Shown piece by piece: positions 26,024 through 35,032 of a stretch of DNA of 64,000 bases; positions within the stretch are counted from its first letter, which is position 1, and each line of letters starts with the position of its first letter. A model generated the notes under the pieces. That model did not search any database, was not told the DNA's origin, and saw only the letters and a program-made list of their open reading frames with translations. The translations under genes were made by a program, and so were the position numbers. The stretch is from positions 4,653,501 through 4,717,500 of the forward strand of contig NZ_JAUETR010000001.1 in assembly GCF_032484785.1 (NCBI RefSeq), in the 5' to 3' direction. This DNA comes from Bradyrhizobium sp. SZCCHNS1050 (GTDB lineage: Bacteria; Pseudomonadota; Alphaproteobacteria; Rhizobiales; Xanthobacteraceae).

Positions 26024-27355
26024 ATGAGTCCGTCCGCCACCACTCCGGCCGCACCTGACCGCTCCGACATCGAGGCCGCGACCATCCGCGCGATCTCCTG
26101 GCGGCTGATTCCCTTTCTGGTGCTCGCCTATTTCTTCTCCTATCTGGATCGCGTCAATCTCGGCTTCGCCGCGCTGACCATGAACGCGGAGCTGAAATTC
26201 TCGCCGCTGGTGTTCGCCTGGGGCGCGGGCATCTTCTTCATCGGCTATTTCATCTTCGAGGTGCCGAGCAATCTCGCGCTGGAGAAGTTCGGCGCCAGCC
26301 GCTGGATCGCCCGCATCATGGTGACCTGGGGGATCATCTCGGCGCTGATGGCCGTGGTCTCGGGCCCCTGGAGCTTCTACACGCTGCGCTTCCTGCTCGG
26401 CGTCGCCGAGGCCGGATTCTTTCCCGGCATCATCCTCTATCTCACTTACTGGTATCCCGCGCAGTATCGTGCGCGCTTCCTCGCCGCCTTCGCGGTTGCC
26501 GTGCCGATTTCGACCGTGATCGGCGCGCCCGTCTCCGGCCTGCTGCTCGGCATGCACGGCCTGATGGGGCTGCAGGGCTGGCAGTGGCTGTTCATCATCG
26601 AGGGAATTCCGTCCATCATCCTCGGCGTCGTCACCTGGTTCTATTTGACCGACCGGCCGGAGCACGCGGCCTGGCTGTCGGCGGAGCAGAAGGCCTGGCT
26701 CGCGGCAAGGCTCGAGGCCGAAACGGCGGCGAAGCAGGCCGCCGGACACATGACGCTCGGTGAGGCGCTGTCGTCGCCCAAGGTGATCGTGCTCAGCCTG
26801 ATCTATTTCGGCTTCGTCGGCGCGCTCTACGGCATGCAGTTCTGGCTGCCGCAGATCGTCAAGGCGTTCGGACTGAGCAATGTGCAGACCGGCTTCGTCA
26901 CCGCGATCCCCTATGCGTTCGGCACCGTCGCGATGATCCTGTGGGCGCGGCATTCCGATGCGACGCGCGAGCGCGTGATCCATGTCGGCGCGCCGCTGAT
27001 CCTGATCGCTGTCGCGCTGGCCGCCTCGAGCGTGATCGGCGATCCCACGCTCACCATGGTCGCGCTGACGGTCGCCGCGATCGGCGTGTTCTGTGTCTTC
27101 GGCGTGTTCTGGACCTTGCCGACGGCGTGGCTGTCGGGCACGGCAGCGGCCGGCGCCATCGCGCTGATCAACTCGATCGGCAATCTCGCCGGCTTCGGCG
27201 GCCCCTATCTGGTGGGCTGGATCAAGGACACCACCGGCTCCACCACCCACGGCCTGCTCGCGTTGTCGGTGTTGCCGCTGATCGCCGGGCTGCTCGTGTT
27301 CTTCGGCGGCCATGAGAGCAGGGTCGAATTCGCGGACCAGGCGCCGGCGGAGTGA
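26024..27355 (+). CDS. MFS transporter, anion:cation symporter (tartrate/phthalate) type
   Basis: 443 residues. The ATG at 26024 has GGGAGGAG at ideal spacing. There are twelve membrane helices. The N-terminal SYLDRVNLGFAALTM is the hallmark of the ACS family, followed by FFIGYFIFEVPSNLALEKFGAS and RFLLGVAEAGFFPGIILYLT. The second half holds GNLAGFGGPYLVGWIKD. Members import organic acids such as tartrate, phthalate or galactarate with protons. No catabolic genes flank it, so the substrate cannot be narrowed down. Confidence 0.92.
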   Translation: MSPSATTPAAPDRSDIEAATIRAISWRLIPFLVLAYFFSYLDRVNLGFAALTMNAELKFSPLVFAWGAGIFFIGYFIFEVPSNLALEKFGASRWIARIMVTWGIISALMAVVSGPWSFYTLRFLLGVAEAGFFPGIILYLTYWYPAQYRARFLAAFAVAVPISTVIGAPVSGLLLGMHGLMGLQGWQWLFIIEGIPSIILGVVTWFYLTDRPEHAAWLSAEQKAWLAARLEAETAAKQAAGHMTLGEALSSPKVIVLSLIYFGFVGALYGMQFWLPQIVKAFGLSNVQTGFVTAIPYAFGTVAMILWARHSDATRERVIHVGAPLILIAVALAASSVIGDPTLTMVALTVAAIGVFCVFGVFWTLPTAWLSGTAAAGAIALINSIGNLAGFGGPYLVGWIKDTTGSTTHGLLALSVLPLIAGLLVFFGGHESRVEFADQAPAE

Positions 27356-27515
27356 GTCCCACGTGCATGCTGTGATCGGCATTCGGCTTTCGACCGTTGT
27401 CCGGCACGGCCCCGAAAGGACGGCGGGGGTGGGCATTGACGCAGTTCAGAGCCTGCCAGCCGCGCCAATGAGCACCTGCGGCAACATGTCCAGATGTTCA
27501 CGAAGTCATGATCAC

Positions 27516-27537
27516 TGACGAATATTGACAATCGTCA
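27516..27537 (+). promoter_or_regulatory. Operator-like inverted repeat over a -35 element (RND pump)
   Basis: TGACGA (27516-27521) and TCGTCA (27532-27537) are complementary arms. TTGACA (27525-27530) sits between them as a perfect -35. No clear -10 is seen. The site is 44 bp before the membrane-fusion gene. The TetR encoded after the pump is the natural candidate to bind it. Confidence 0.5.
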
Positions 27538-27580
27538 CTCAACATTCGACACTTCCTCGCAACTGCAGCGAGGGTGCCCC

Positions 27581-28687
27581 ATGTTGATCCGCCTGATTTT
27601 CGCGAGCTATTCCAAGCTGTTGACTGGTCTTGCGCTGGCCGCCATGGCCGTCGCCCTGGCCGGGTGCAATGAAACCGTCGCCCAGAAAGCCGAGCCGATC
27701 CGGCCGGTGCTGGTCGCCCCCGTGCATTACGAGGCCGAGACGCCTGAACGCAGCTTCGTCGGCACCATCAGGCCGCGCATCGAGGCCGATATCGGCTTCC
27801 GCGTCGCCGGCAAGGTCGCCAAGCGCCTGGTCGAGGTCGGCCAGACCGTCGATGTCGGCCAGCCGCTCGCCACGCTCGACGAGGTCGACCTGAAGCTCCA
27901 GGCCGAGCAGGCCGAAGCCGAATTCCGCGCCGCCACCGGCGTGCTTGCGCAGGCGTCCGCCGCCGAGACCCGAGCCAAGGAGCTGCGGGCCAAGGGCTGG
28001 ACCACCGATGCTCAGATGGACCAGGCCAGGGCGTCCGCCGACGAGGCGAGGGCACGGCTCAACCGTGCCGAACGCTCGGTCGAGCTGACCCGCAACTCGC
28101 TGTCCTACGCGACGCTGGTTGCGGACGCGCGCGGTGTCGTCACCGCGAGCATGATCGAGCCAGGCGTGGTCGTTGCCGCCGGCCAGGCGGCGATCCGTGT
28201 CGCGCGTTTCGCCGAGAAGGAGGCGGTGGTCGCGATCCCGGAGACCCTGCTCGAACGCGCCAAGACCGGCAGCGCCTACGTCACGCTGTGGTCGGAAGCC
28301 GACAAGAAATATGCGGCGAAGCTGCGCGAGATCGCGCCCACCGCCGATTCCGCGACGCGCACCTATCTCGCCAAGTTCTCGCTGCCGGACGCCGGCGAAG
28401 CCGTCTCGCTCGGTATGACCGCGACCTTGACGCTCGCCGATCCCGCCACCACGCGCGTCGCGCGGCTGCCGCTGTCGGCGCTGTTCAGCGAGGGCCGCGA
28501 TCCGTCGCTCTATGTCGTCAACGACAAGGGCGAGGTGACGCTGAAGCCGGTGAAGGTGAAGGCCTATGACAGCAAGGATGTGCTGGTCACGTCAGGCGTC
28601 GACGAGGGCGACAAGGTCGTGGCGCTCGGCGTGCAGAAGATCGATCCCAGCCAGAGGGTGCGCGTCGTGTCGGCGCTGACGTTCTAG
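27581..28687 (+). CDS. RND efflux periplasmic adaptor (membrane-fusion lipoprotein)
   Basis: 368 residues. A lipoprotein signal ends at LAGC near residue 29. The biotin-lipoyl halves (RIEADIGFRVAGKVAKRLVE and ADARGVVTASMIEPGVVV) flank a short helical hairpin (about 100-165). A beta-barrel and membrane-proximal domain follow. It links the inner-membrane RND pump to an outer-membrane channel, which is not encoded here. The pump gene follows after 266 bp filled by two repeats, an unusual spacing for an RND pair. Confidence 0.92.
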   Translation: MLIRLIFASYSKLLTGLALAAMAVALAGCNETVAQKAEPIRPVLVAPVHYEAETPERSFVGTIRPRIEADIGFRVAGKVAKRLVEVGQTVDVGQPLATLDEVDLKLQAEQAEAEFRAATGVLAQASAAETRAKELRAKGWTTDAQMDQARASADEARARLNRAERSVELTRNSLSYATLVADARGVVTASMIEPGVVVAAGQAAIRVARFAEKEAVVAIPETLLERAKTGSAYVTLWSEADKKYAAKLREIAPTADSATRTYLAKFSLPDAGEAVSLGMTATLTLADPATTRVARLPLSALFSEGRDPSLYVVNDKGEVTLKPVKVKAYDSKDVLVTSGVDEGDKVVALGVQKIDPSQRVRVVSALTF

Positions 28688-28690
28688 TTC

Positions 28691-28772
28691 TCCTGTCGTT
28701 CCGGGCGCACGCAGTGCGAACCCGGAACCTCGAGATTCCGGGTTCGATGCTTCGCATCGCCCCGGAATGACG
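28691..28772. repeat. Dispersed palindromic repeat, family B
   Basis: CGAACCCGGAA (28717-28727) and TTCCGGGTTCG (28736-28746) form a perfect 11-bp stem. Outer arms GTCGTTCCGGG and CCCCGGAATGAC pair imperfectly. It starts three bases after the adaptor stop codon. Confidence 0.8.
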
Positions 28773-28783
28773 AAAGTAATGGT

Positions 28784-28903
28784 TGTCATTGCGAGGAGCG
28801 AAGCGACGAAGCAATCCAGACTGTTTCCACGGAAGGATTCCTGGATTGCTTCCACCGTCGCCCTTCGGGCTATGGCGGACAAGTCGCTTCGCTCGCAATG
28901 ACG
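28784..28903. repeat. Dispersed palindromic repeat, family A (copy 3, longest)
   Basis: GTCATTGCGAGGAGCGAAGC...GAAGCAATCCAG and CTGGATTGCTTC...GCTTCGCTCGCAATGAC form the two arms. Compared with the other copies, the right arm carries an insert (CCACCGTCGCCCTTCGGGC region). It lies between the adaptor and pump genes of one transcription unit. Confidence 0.8.
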
Positions 28904-28953
28904 ATCACTGAGAATGGCCTGGAATAGCGATATCGGATCATCGGAGAGCACCC

Positions 28954-31900
28954 ATGAAGCGGTTCAACCTGTCGGCCTGGGCGGTCAATCATCCGCCGCT
29001 GGTGCTGTTCCTGATCATCGCGCTCGGCGTCGCCGGCTTCTTCTCCTATCAGAAGCTCGGCCGTGCCGAAGATCCGTTCTTCACCGTCAAGGTCGTCAAC
29101 GTCTCGGTGATGTGGCCGGGCGCGACGGCGGCCGAGATGCAGAGCCAGGTCGCCGACCCCATCGAGAAGAAGCTGCAGGAGCTGCCTTACTTCGAGAAGG
29201 TGCAGACCTATTCGAAGCCGGCCTTCACCGCGATGCAGGTGACCTTCCGCGATTCGACGCCGCCGGCAGAGGTGCCGCATCTGTTCTACCTGATCCGCAA
29301 GAAGCTCGACGACGTGCAGTCGTCGCTGCCGTCGGGCATCGTCGGGCCGTTCGTCAATGACGAGTTCTCCGACGTCGATTCCATCTTGTTCATGATGACC
29401 GGCGACGGCGCCGATTATGCGCAATTGAAGAAGACCGCCGAAGGCCTGCGCCAGCGCCTGCTCAAGGTCACCGGCGTCACCAAGGTCAATCTCTACGGCA
29501 CCCAGGACGAGCGCATCTATGTCGAGTTCAGCCATGCCAAGCTCGCCACGCTCGGCATCACACCGCAGGCCCTGTTCGATTCGTTGGCCAAGCAGAACAA
29601 TGTGACCCCGGCCGGCACGGTCGAGACCTCGTCGCAGCGCGTGCCGCTGCGCGTCACCGGCGCGCTCGACGGCGCCAAGGCGGTGGCGGAGACGCCGGTC
29701 GAAAGCAACGGACGCGTGTTCCGGCTCGGCGACATCGCGACCGTCACCCACGGCTACGTCGATCCGCCGAGCTTCAAGGTGCGGCAGGAGGGCAAGCCCG
29801 CGCTCGGCATCGGCGTGGTCACGGCCAAGGAGGCCAACATCCTGGAGCTCGGCAAGGAGGTGCACGCCGCCGCCGCCGATTTCATGAAGGCCGTGCCGCA
29901 GGGCATCGAGATCGAGCAGATCGCAGACCAGCCCAAGGTGGTCGAGCACGCCGTCAGCGAGTTCGTGCACTCGTTCGTCGAGGCGCTGGTGATCGTGCTG
30001 TTCGTGTCGTTCCTGGCGCTGGGATGGCGCACCGGCATCGTGGTGGCGCTGTCGGTGCCGCTGGTGCTCGGACTCGTCTTCATCGTCATGAACATCATGG
30101 GGCTCAACCTGCACCGCATCTCGCTCGGCGCCCTCATCATCGCGCTCGGCCTGCTGGTCGACGATGCCATCATCGCGGTCGAGATGATGGTGGTGAAGAT
30201 GGAGCAGGGCTGGGACCGGATGCGCGCCGCGTCGTTTGCCTGGGAATCCACCGCATTCCCGATGCTGACCGGCACCCTGGTCACGGCCGCCGGCTTCCTG
30301 CCGATCGGCTTTGCCAATTCGGCGGTCGGCGAATATGCCGGCAGCATCTTCTGGATCGTCGCCATCGCGCTGGTCGCGTCGTGGTTCGTCGCGGTGATCT
30401 TCACGCCCTATATCGGCGTCAAGCTGCTGCCCGACATCAAGGTTCATCACGACCATGATGAGCACGCGATCTACGATACGCGCATGTATCGCGGCCTGCG
30501 CCGCGTGATCCGCTGGTGCGTCGATCACCGCATCACCACAGTCGCTGCGACGGTCGGCGTGTTCGCGGCATCGATCGTGGCCTTCGGCCACGTCCAGCAG
30601 CAGTTCTTCCCGCTGTCGGAACGCCCCGAGCTGTTCCTGCAGTTGCGGCTGCCGGAGGGCACCGCATTCGGTGTCACCGAGAAGGCTGCCAAATCAGCAG
30701 AGAAGCTGCTCAAGGACGACAAGGACATCGAGACCTACACCGCCTATGTCGGGCAGGGCTCGCCGCGGTTCTGGCTCGGCCTCAACCCGCAACTTCCGAA
30801 CGAGGCCTTCGCCGAGATCGTGATCGTCGCCAAGGACGTGGCCGCGCGCGAGCGCATCAAGGCCAAGATCGAGACCGCGGCTGCGAATGGCGAGCTGAAC
30901 GAAGCGCGCGTCCGCGTCGATCGCTTCAATTTCGGTCCGCCGGTCGGCTTCCCCGTCCAGTTCCGCGTCATTGGCCCGGATGCGGCGAAGGTGCGCGAGA
31001 TCGCCCATCAGGTGCGCGACGTCATGCGCCAGAATCCGAATGTCAGGGATCCGCAGCTCGACTGGAACGAGCAGTCGCCCTACCTCAAGCTGGTCGTCGA
31101 CCAGGATCGTGCCCGCGCGCTCGGCCTGACCCCGCAGGACGTGTCGCAGTCGCTGGCGATGCTGATCTCCGGCGTGCAGGTCACGACCATCCGCGACGGC
31201 ATCGAGAAGGTCGGCGTCGTCGCGCGTGCCGCGCCGTCCGAACGGCTGGATCTCGCCCATGTCGGCGACCTCACCATCACCTCGAAGAACGGCGTGGCCG
31301 TGCCGCTGCAGCAGATCGCCAAGATCGAGTATTCCCACGAGGAGCCGATCCTGTGGCGTCGCAACCGCGACATGGCGATCACGGTGCGCGCCGACGTGGC
31401 GGATGGCGTCCAGGCGCCGGATGTCACCAACCAGATCTCGCCGAAGCTGCAGGATATCCGCAACCACCTCGCGCCCGCCTACCGGATCGAGGCAGGCGGC
31501 GCGTTCGAGGAATCCGCCAAGGGCAATGCCTCGATCTTCGTGCTGTTTCCGCTGATGGTCATCGTGATGCTGACCCTGCTGATGATCCAGCTGCAGAGCT
31601 TCTCACGGCTGATCCTGGTGTTCCTGACCGCGCCGCTCGGCATCGTCGGCGCCTCGCTCGGGCTCAATGTCGCCAACGCGCCGTTCGGCTTCGTGGCGCT
31701 GCTCGGCCTGATCGCGCTCGCCGGCATGATCATGCGCAACGCGGTGATCCTGGTCGATCAGATCGAGACCGACGTTGCCCATGGCCTGACCCGCAAGGAG
31801 GCGATCATCGAGGCCACGGTGCGCCGTGCCCGCCCCGTGGTGCTGACCGCGCTCGCCGCGATCCTCGCCATGATCCCGCTGTCGCGCTCGGCGTTCTGGG

Positions 31901-32094
31901 GCCCGATGGCGATCACCATCATGGGCGGGTTGTTCGTTGCAACCTTCCTGACGCTGCTGTACTTGCCTGGATTGTATGCCCTATGGTTCCGCAAGAGTCT
32001 GGACGAGCGCGGAGCGAAAGACGCGGATCATTCCGCAGCGCAGCACACTGACGTGCCGAGGCCCGCGCTTCCTCTGGCCGAGGCCGCCGAATGA
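28954..32094 (+). CDS. RND efflux transporter, inner-membrane pump
   Basis: 1046 residues, normal for an AcrB/MexF-type pump. Twelve membrane helices lie in the 1+5+1+5 pattern with two large periplasmic loops. TM4 contains LIIALGLLVDDAIIAVEMMV with the proton-relay Asp pair; the TM11 region has GLIALAGMIMRNAVILVDQI. With the adaptor it should export hydrophobic compounds, driven by protons. A TetR gene follows 21 bp later. The outer-membrane channel would have to come from elsewhere in the genome. Confidence 0.95.
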   Translation: MKRFNLSAWAVNHPPLVLFLIIALGVAGFFSYQKLGRAEDPFFTVKVVNVSVMWPGATAAEMQSQVADPIEKKLQELPYFEKVQTYSKPAFTAMQVTFRDSTPPAEVPHLFYLIRKKLDDVQSSLPSGIVGPFVNDEFSDVDSILFMMTGDGADYAQLKKTAEGLRQRLLKVTGVTKVNLYGTQDERIYVEFSHAKLATLGITPQALFDSLAKQNNVTPAGTVETSSQRVPLRVTGALDGAKAVAETPVESNGRVFRLGDIATVTHGYVDPPSFKVRQEGKPALGIGVVTAKEANILELGKEVHAAAADFMKAVPQGIEIEQIADQPKVVEHAVSEFVHSFVEALVIVLFVSFLALGWRTGIVVALSVPLVLGLVFIVMNIMGLNLHRISLGALIIALGLLVDDAIIAVEMMVVKMEQGWDRMRAASFAWESTAFPMLTGTLVTAAGFLPIGFANSAVGEYAGSIFWIVAIALVASWFVAVIFTPYIGVKLLPDIKVHHDHDEHAIYDTRMYRGLRRVIRWCVDHRITTVAATVGVFAASIVAFGHVQQQFFPLSERPELFLQLRLPEGTAFGVTEKAAKSAEKLLKDDKDIETYTAYVGQGSPRFWLGLNPQLPNEAFAEIVIVAKDVAARERIKAKIETAAANGELNEARVRVDRFNFGPPVGFPVQFRVIGPDAAKVREIAHQVRDVMRQNPNVRDPQLDWNEQSPYLKLVVDQDRARALGLTPQDVSQSLAMLISGVQVTTIRDGIEKVGVVARAAPSERLDLAHVGDLTITSKNGVAVPLQQIAKIEYSHEEPILWRRNRDMAITVRADVADGVQAPDVTNQISPKLQDIRNHLAPAYRIEAGGAFEESAKGNASIFVLFPLMVIVMLTLLMIQLQSFSRLILVFLTAPLGIVGASLGLNVANAPFGFVALLGLIALAGMIMRNAVILVDQIETDVAHGLTRKEAIIEATVRRARPVVLTALAAILAMIPLSRSAFWGPMAITIMGGLFVATFLTLLYLPGLYALWFRKSLDERGAKDADHSAAQHTDVPRPALPLAEAAE

Positions 32095-32115
32095 AGGACC
32101 AACAAGATCGCAGGC

Positions 32116-32727
32116 ATGATGACCCTGGTTTCCGACCATATCGAATCCGATACGCACGAGCGCATTCTCGTCGTTGCTGAGCGCCTGTTTCGACAGATCG
32201 GCTACCAGAAGACGACCGTCGCCGACATCGCCAAGGAGCTCCGTATGAGCCCGGCGAATGTCTACCGGTTCTTCGACTCCAAGAAGGCGATCCACCGGGG
32301 GGTCGCCCACACGCTGATGGCCCAGGTCGAGGCGGCCGCCATCATGATCGCGGAGCGGCCCGGCCCGGCGGCGCCGCGGCTGCGCGAGCTGCTCGGCACG
32401 ATCCATCGCATGAACACCGAGCGCTATGTCGGCGACAGCAAGCTGCACGAGATGGTCGCGGTGGCGATGGAGGAGAGCTGGGACGTCTGCGAGGCGCACA
32501 TGCTGCTGATCACCGAGATCATCGGCCGGGTGATCGGGCAGGGCGCGGCGTCCGGCGAATTCGCGGTCACCGATCTGCCGCTGGCGGCAAAATGTGCGAC
32601 GACCGCGATGATGCGCTTCTTCCATCCGCAGATGATCGCGCAATGCGCGACCAAGCCGGGCCCGACGATCGACGAGATGATCGATTTCGTGCTGTCAGGC
32701 CTTGGTTCCAGGCGCGCTGCAAGCTAA
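32116..32727 (+). CDS. TetR-family regulator of the RND pump (likely)
   Basis: 203 residues from the ATG at 32116 (or 32119). The helix-turn-helix is AERLFRQIGYQKTTVADIAKELRMSPANVYRFFDSKKAI. The C-terminal domain resembles the type often placed with efflux operons (RLRELLGTIHRMNTERYV). It is last in the unit, 21 bp after the pump gene. The inverted repeat at 27516-27537 is its probable operator. Ligand unknown. Confidence 0.9.
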   Translation: MMTLVSDHIESDTHERILVVAERLFRQIGYQKTTVADIAKELRMSPANVYRFFDSKKAIHRGVAHTLMAQVEAAAIMIAERPGPAAPRLRELLGTIHRMNTERYVGDSKLHEMVAVAMEESWDVCEAHMLLITEIIGRVIGQGAASGEFAVTDLPLAAKCATTAMMRFFHPQMIAQCATKPGPTIDEMIDFVLSGLGSRRAAS

Positions 32728-32732
32728 GTTCG

Positions 32733-32777
32733 CCGTCATTCGAGCGAAGCTTCGTCGCTTGCGCTCCCCGCAATGAC
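32733..32777. repeat. Family A repeat, truncated copy 4
   Basis: CGTCATTCGAGCGAAGC...CGCTTGCGCTCCCCGCAATGACG keeps only the outer ends of the family A palindrome. It fills the gap between the tetR gene and the flavin reductase-like gene. Confidence 0.7.
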
Positions 32778-32792
32778 GGAAGGGACGACGGC

Positions 32793-33416
32793 GTGACCGA
32801 ACGGGATCTGCATTTCTACGAACCGAAGAACGGCCACGGCCTGCGCCACGATCCCTTCAACGCCATCGTCGCGCCGCGTCCGATCGGCTGGATCTCGTCG
32901 CGTGATCCGGACGGTCACGTCAACCTTGCGCCGTACAGCTTTTTCAACGCCTTCAACTACACGCCGCCGATCATCGGCTTCTCCTCGACGCAGTGGAAGG
33001 ACTCGGTCGCCAACATCCAGGACACCGGCGAGTTCGTCTGGAACCTGGTGACGCGCGGCCTGGCGACGCAGATGAATGCGACCGCCGCGCATGTCGCGCG
33101 CGAGGTCGACGAGTTCAAGCTTGCGGGCGTGACGCCGGTAGCTTGCAAGTTCGTCAACGTGCCGCGCGTCGGCGAAAGCCCTGTCGCGTTCGAGTGCAAG
33201 GTGACGCAGATCATCCAGCTGCAGGGCGCCGACGGTGCCAAGGCGCAGGCCTGGCTGACGCTCGGCGAGGTGGTCGGCGTGCATATCGACAAGACGCTGA
33301 TCAAGGATGGCGTCTACCAGACGGCGCTGGCGCATCCGATCGTCCGTGCCGGGCGTCGCGGCGACTATTTCGAGATCATGCAGGAGGCGATGTTCGAAAT
33401 GGCGAGGCCGGACTGA
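32793..33416 (+). CDS. Flavin reductase-like FMN-binding protein (DIM6/NTAB family)
   Basis: 207 residues from a GTG at 32793, with AAGGGA upstream. The split-barrel FMN domain shows FNAIVAPRPIGWISSRD, VNLAPYSFFNAFNYTPPIIG, FVWNLVTRGLATQMNATA and a C-terminal HPIVRAGRRGDYFEI. It probably binds FMN and reduces it or uses it. Partner oxygenase genes are not adjacent. The thioesterase gene starts 46 bp downstream. Confidence 0.88.
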   Translation: MTERDLHFYEPKNGHGLRHDPFNAIVAPRPIGWISSRDPDGHVNLAPYSFFNAFNYTPPIIGFSSTQWKDSVANIQDTGEFVWNLVTRGLATQMNATAAHVAREVDEFKLAGVTPVACKFVNVPRVGESPVAFECKVTQIIQLQGADGAKAQAWLTLGEVVGVHIDKTLIKDGVYQTALAHPIVRAGRRGDYFEIMQEAMFEMARPD

Positions 33417-33462
33417 CGGACTTGCGCCTCTTGAACGCTGCTGCAATTGGAGACCACCCGAC

Positions 33463-33891
33463 GTGACCGAAGCGACCGTCCATGCCGCGCTGTCCGCGCC
33501 GACCGAGCCCCGCGGCGATCTCTGCATACGCACCCTGGCGATGCCGGCCGACACCAATGCCAATGGCGACATCTTCGGCGGCTGGCTGCTCAGCCAGATG
33601 GACGTCGGCGGCGGCGTGTACGCCGCCAAGGTCGCGAAGTCGCGCACGGTGACGGTCGCGATCGAGGCGATGAACTTCCGCAAGGCGGTGTATGTCGGCG
33701 ATCTCGTTTCGGTCTATGCGCATCTCGTCCGCGTCGGCCGCACCTCGATGACGGTGCGTCTCGAAGCCTGGGTGCTGCGCCGGAAGGAGGAGCAGCCGAT
33801 CCTCGTCACCGACGGCAACTTCACCTACGTGTCGATCGACGACGATGGCCGGCCGCAGCCGATCCGGCGCGACGGCTCCGTCACAGCCTGA
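33463..33891 (+). CDS. Hotdog-fold acyl-CoA thioesterase (YciA-like)
   Basis: 142 residues from a GTG at 33463, with GGAG ten bases before it. The motif MPADTNANGDIFGGWLLSQMDVGGGVYA carries the conserved Asn and Asp of YciA/BFIT-type thioesterases. VAIEAMNFRKAVYVGD completes the hotdog core. It hydrolyses acyl-CoAs to free acid and CoA in the cytoplasm. It is probably cotranscribed with the preceding flavoprotein gene. Confidence 0.9.
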   Translation: MTEATVHAALSAPTEPRGDLCIRTLAMPADTNANGDIFGGWLLSQMDVGGGVYAAKVAKSRTVTVAIEAMNFRKAVYVGDLVSVYAHLVRVGRTSMTVRLEAWVLRRKEEQPILVTDGNFTYVSIDDDGRPQPIRRDGSVTA

Positions 33892-34294
33892 TCACATTCG
33901 CGGTCTGTCGGCGCAAGTAACCTCTGTTAATCCGCCGCATATGTCGCTCGCTCGGCATAAGGAACCGCGATCCGGCGATACGCGTTTGTTTGGGTCGGGC
34001 GGGACGGAGACGCGAAGGCCGAGCATGCGCGCTCGGCGTCTGCCGCGATCACTCTCGCGCGAGATGCGCCTTGTCCACAGGGCGAGCGTCTTTACGATAA
34101 TTGCAAGTTCTGGTTGCTTGGCTGCGCGTTGCCGCGTCTCTGCCGTATTGCGTGCTTCGAGTGACACATTCGGACGAGCAGCGCTGACGGCAGTTCGTTT
34201 TCGATCCACAAGGCAAAAAATGCCAGCCGGAAAAAATTGCCGGCACAGAGGAAACGGCGGGGGCGTGTTGCGCGAACAGGGTGGGAGGAAGTCC
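33892..34294. other. Gap of about 400 bp without a recognised gene
   Basis: The frame of the next small gene stays open through this gap, but the codons give Arg/Ser/Pro-rich sequence with no conservation visible. A small GCCGG/CCGGC hairpin with an A-rich loop occurs near 34222-34245. Otherwise I see nothing. Confidence 0.4.
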
Positions 34295-34537
34295 ATGTCG
34301 GACGTTGACGAGAAACTGACCTTGCAGGTCCTGAAGAAGCTGCAGCAGCGGCTTCTCCACGCCGAGCGCAGGATTTGCGTCTACGAGAATCAGCTCAGCG
34401 CGTTTCGTGAACATCACGTCGAGGTGTTGAGGGATCTGCGTACGATCTATCAGTTGCTCGGTCAGCATCAACACCGTCTCGGCGGAGCCGATGCGTCGCT
34501 GCGCAAGGTGACGCTCGTGCCGGATGATCCGCACTGA
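34295..34537 (+). CDS. Small coiled-coil protein
   Basis: 80 residues. The ATG at 34295 has GGGAGGAAG upstream. Residues 8-60 (LTLQVLKKLQQRLLHAERRI and following) form a heptad-like amphipathic helix. There is no signal peptide, and no function is recognised. The good ribosome-binding site and helical pattern argue that it is expressed. Confidence 0.65.
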   Translation: MSDVDEKLTLQVLKKLQQRLLHAERRICVYENQLSAFREHHVEVLRDLRTIYQLLGQHQHRLGGADASLRKVTLVPDDPH

Positions 34538-34696
34538 TTCGACATGGGTCACGGCGTGAGTGCGTGCAGCGCAGCCAACATAACATCCACACAATTTCCT
34601 GTTGGCATTCACATCGGAATGGCCGGTGGCTCCCTGCACGGAACATTCGTCATGGAGCTCGGTTATACGCCCCGGAATGAACGACGGGATTGCGCA

Positions 34697-34888
34697 ATGT
34701 CCGACACCTACATCATCGAGGTCAGCTCCCAGGCGGCGGGGATCGTCGTCCGTGATCGCGGCGGCTTCCGCTTCTTCGCGGCGTCCCATCGCTTCAATGC
34801 CCTCGAGGGCCAGGTGTTTCGCAATGCCCGCGAAGCCGAACGCGCCGCGATTCGGCTCGTGACCGGCGAGCTGAGCGCAGCCGCCTGA
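34697..34888 (+). CDS. Small conserved hypothetical protein
   Basis: 63 residues from the ATG at 34697: MSDTYIIEVSSQAAGIVVRD, then GGFRFFAASHRFNALEGQVF. It looks like a compact beta/alpha domain of a type frequent in Bradyrhizobium-like genomes. No function is known. The ribosome-binding site is weak. Confidence 0.6.
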   Translation: MSDTYIIEVSSQAAGIVVRDRGGFRFFAASHRFNALEGQVFRNAREAERAAIRLVTGELSAAA

Positions 34889-35032
34889 GCAGACGGGCGC
34901 ACGCGGTGGACGTCGGCCGGACCAGACCGCGCGCGACGTTTCAGGCGATTGCTGCGATGCGCCCAGTGCTTGCCGATTGACGCTTGACTCGATCAGCATC
35001 ACCATGGTGCAGCTTGTCCCCGAAAGCTTGCC

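Noticed and set aside
25985..27436. A minus-strand 483-codon frame opposite the MFS transporter
   Set aside because: The translation is His/Arg/Asp-rich with no membrane segments or domains, while the plus strand is a clear transporter.
28691..28772. GGGTTCGATGC segment considered as a tRNA T-arm
   Set aside because: No acceptor stem, anticodon arm or CCA context fits. The segment belongs to a family B hairpin.
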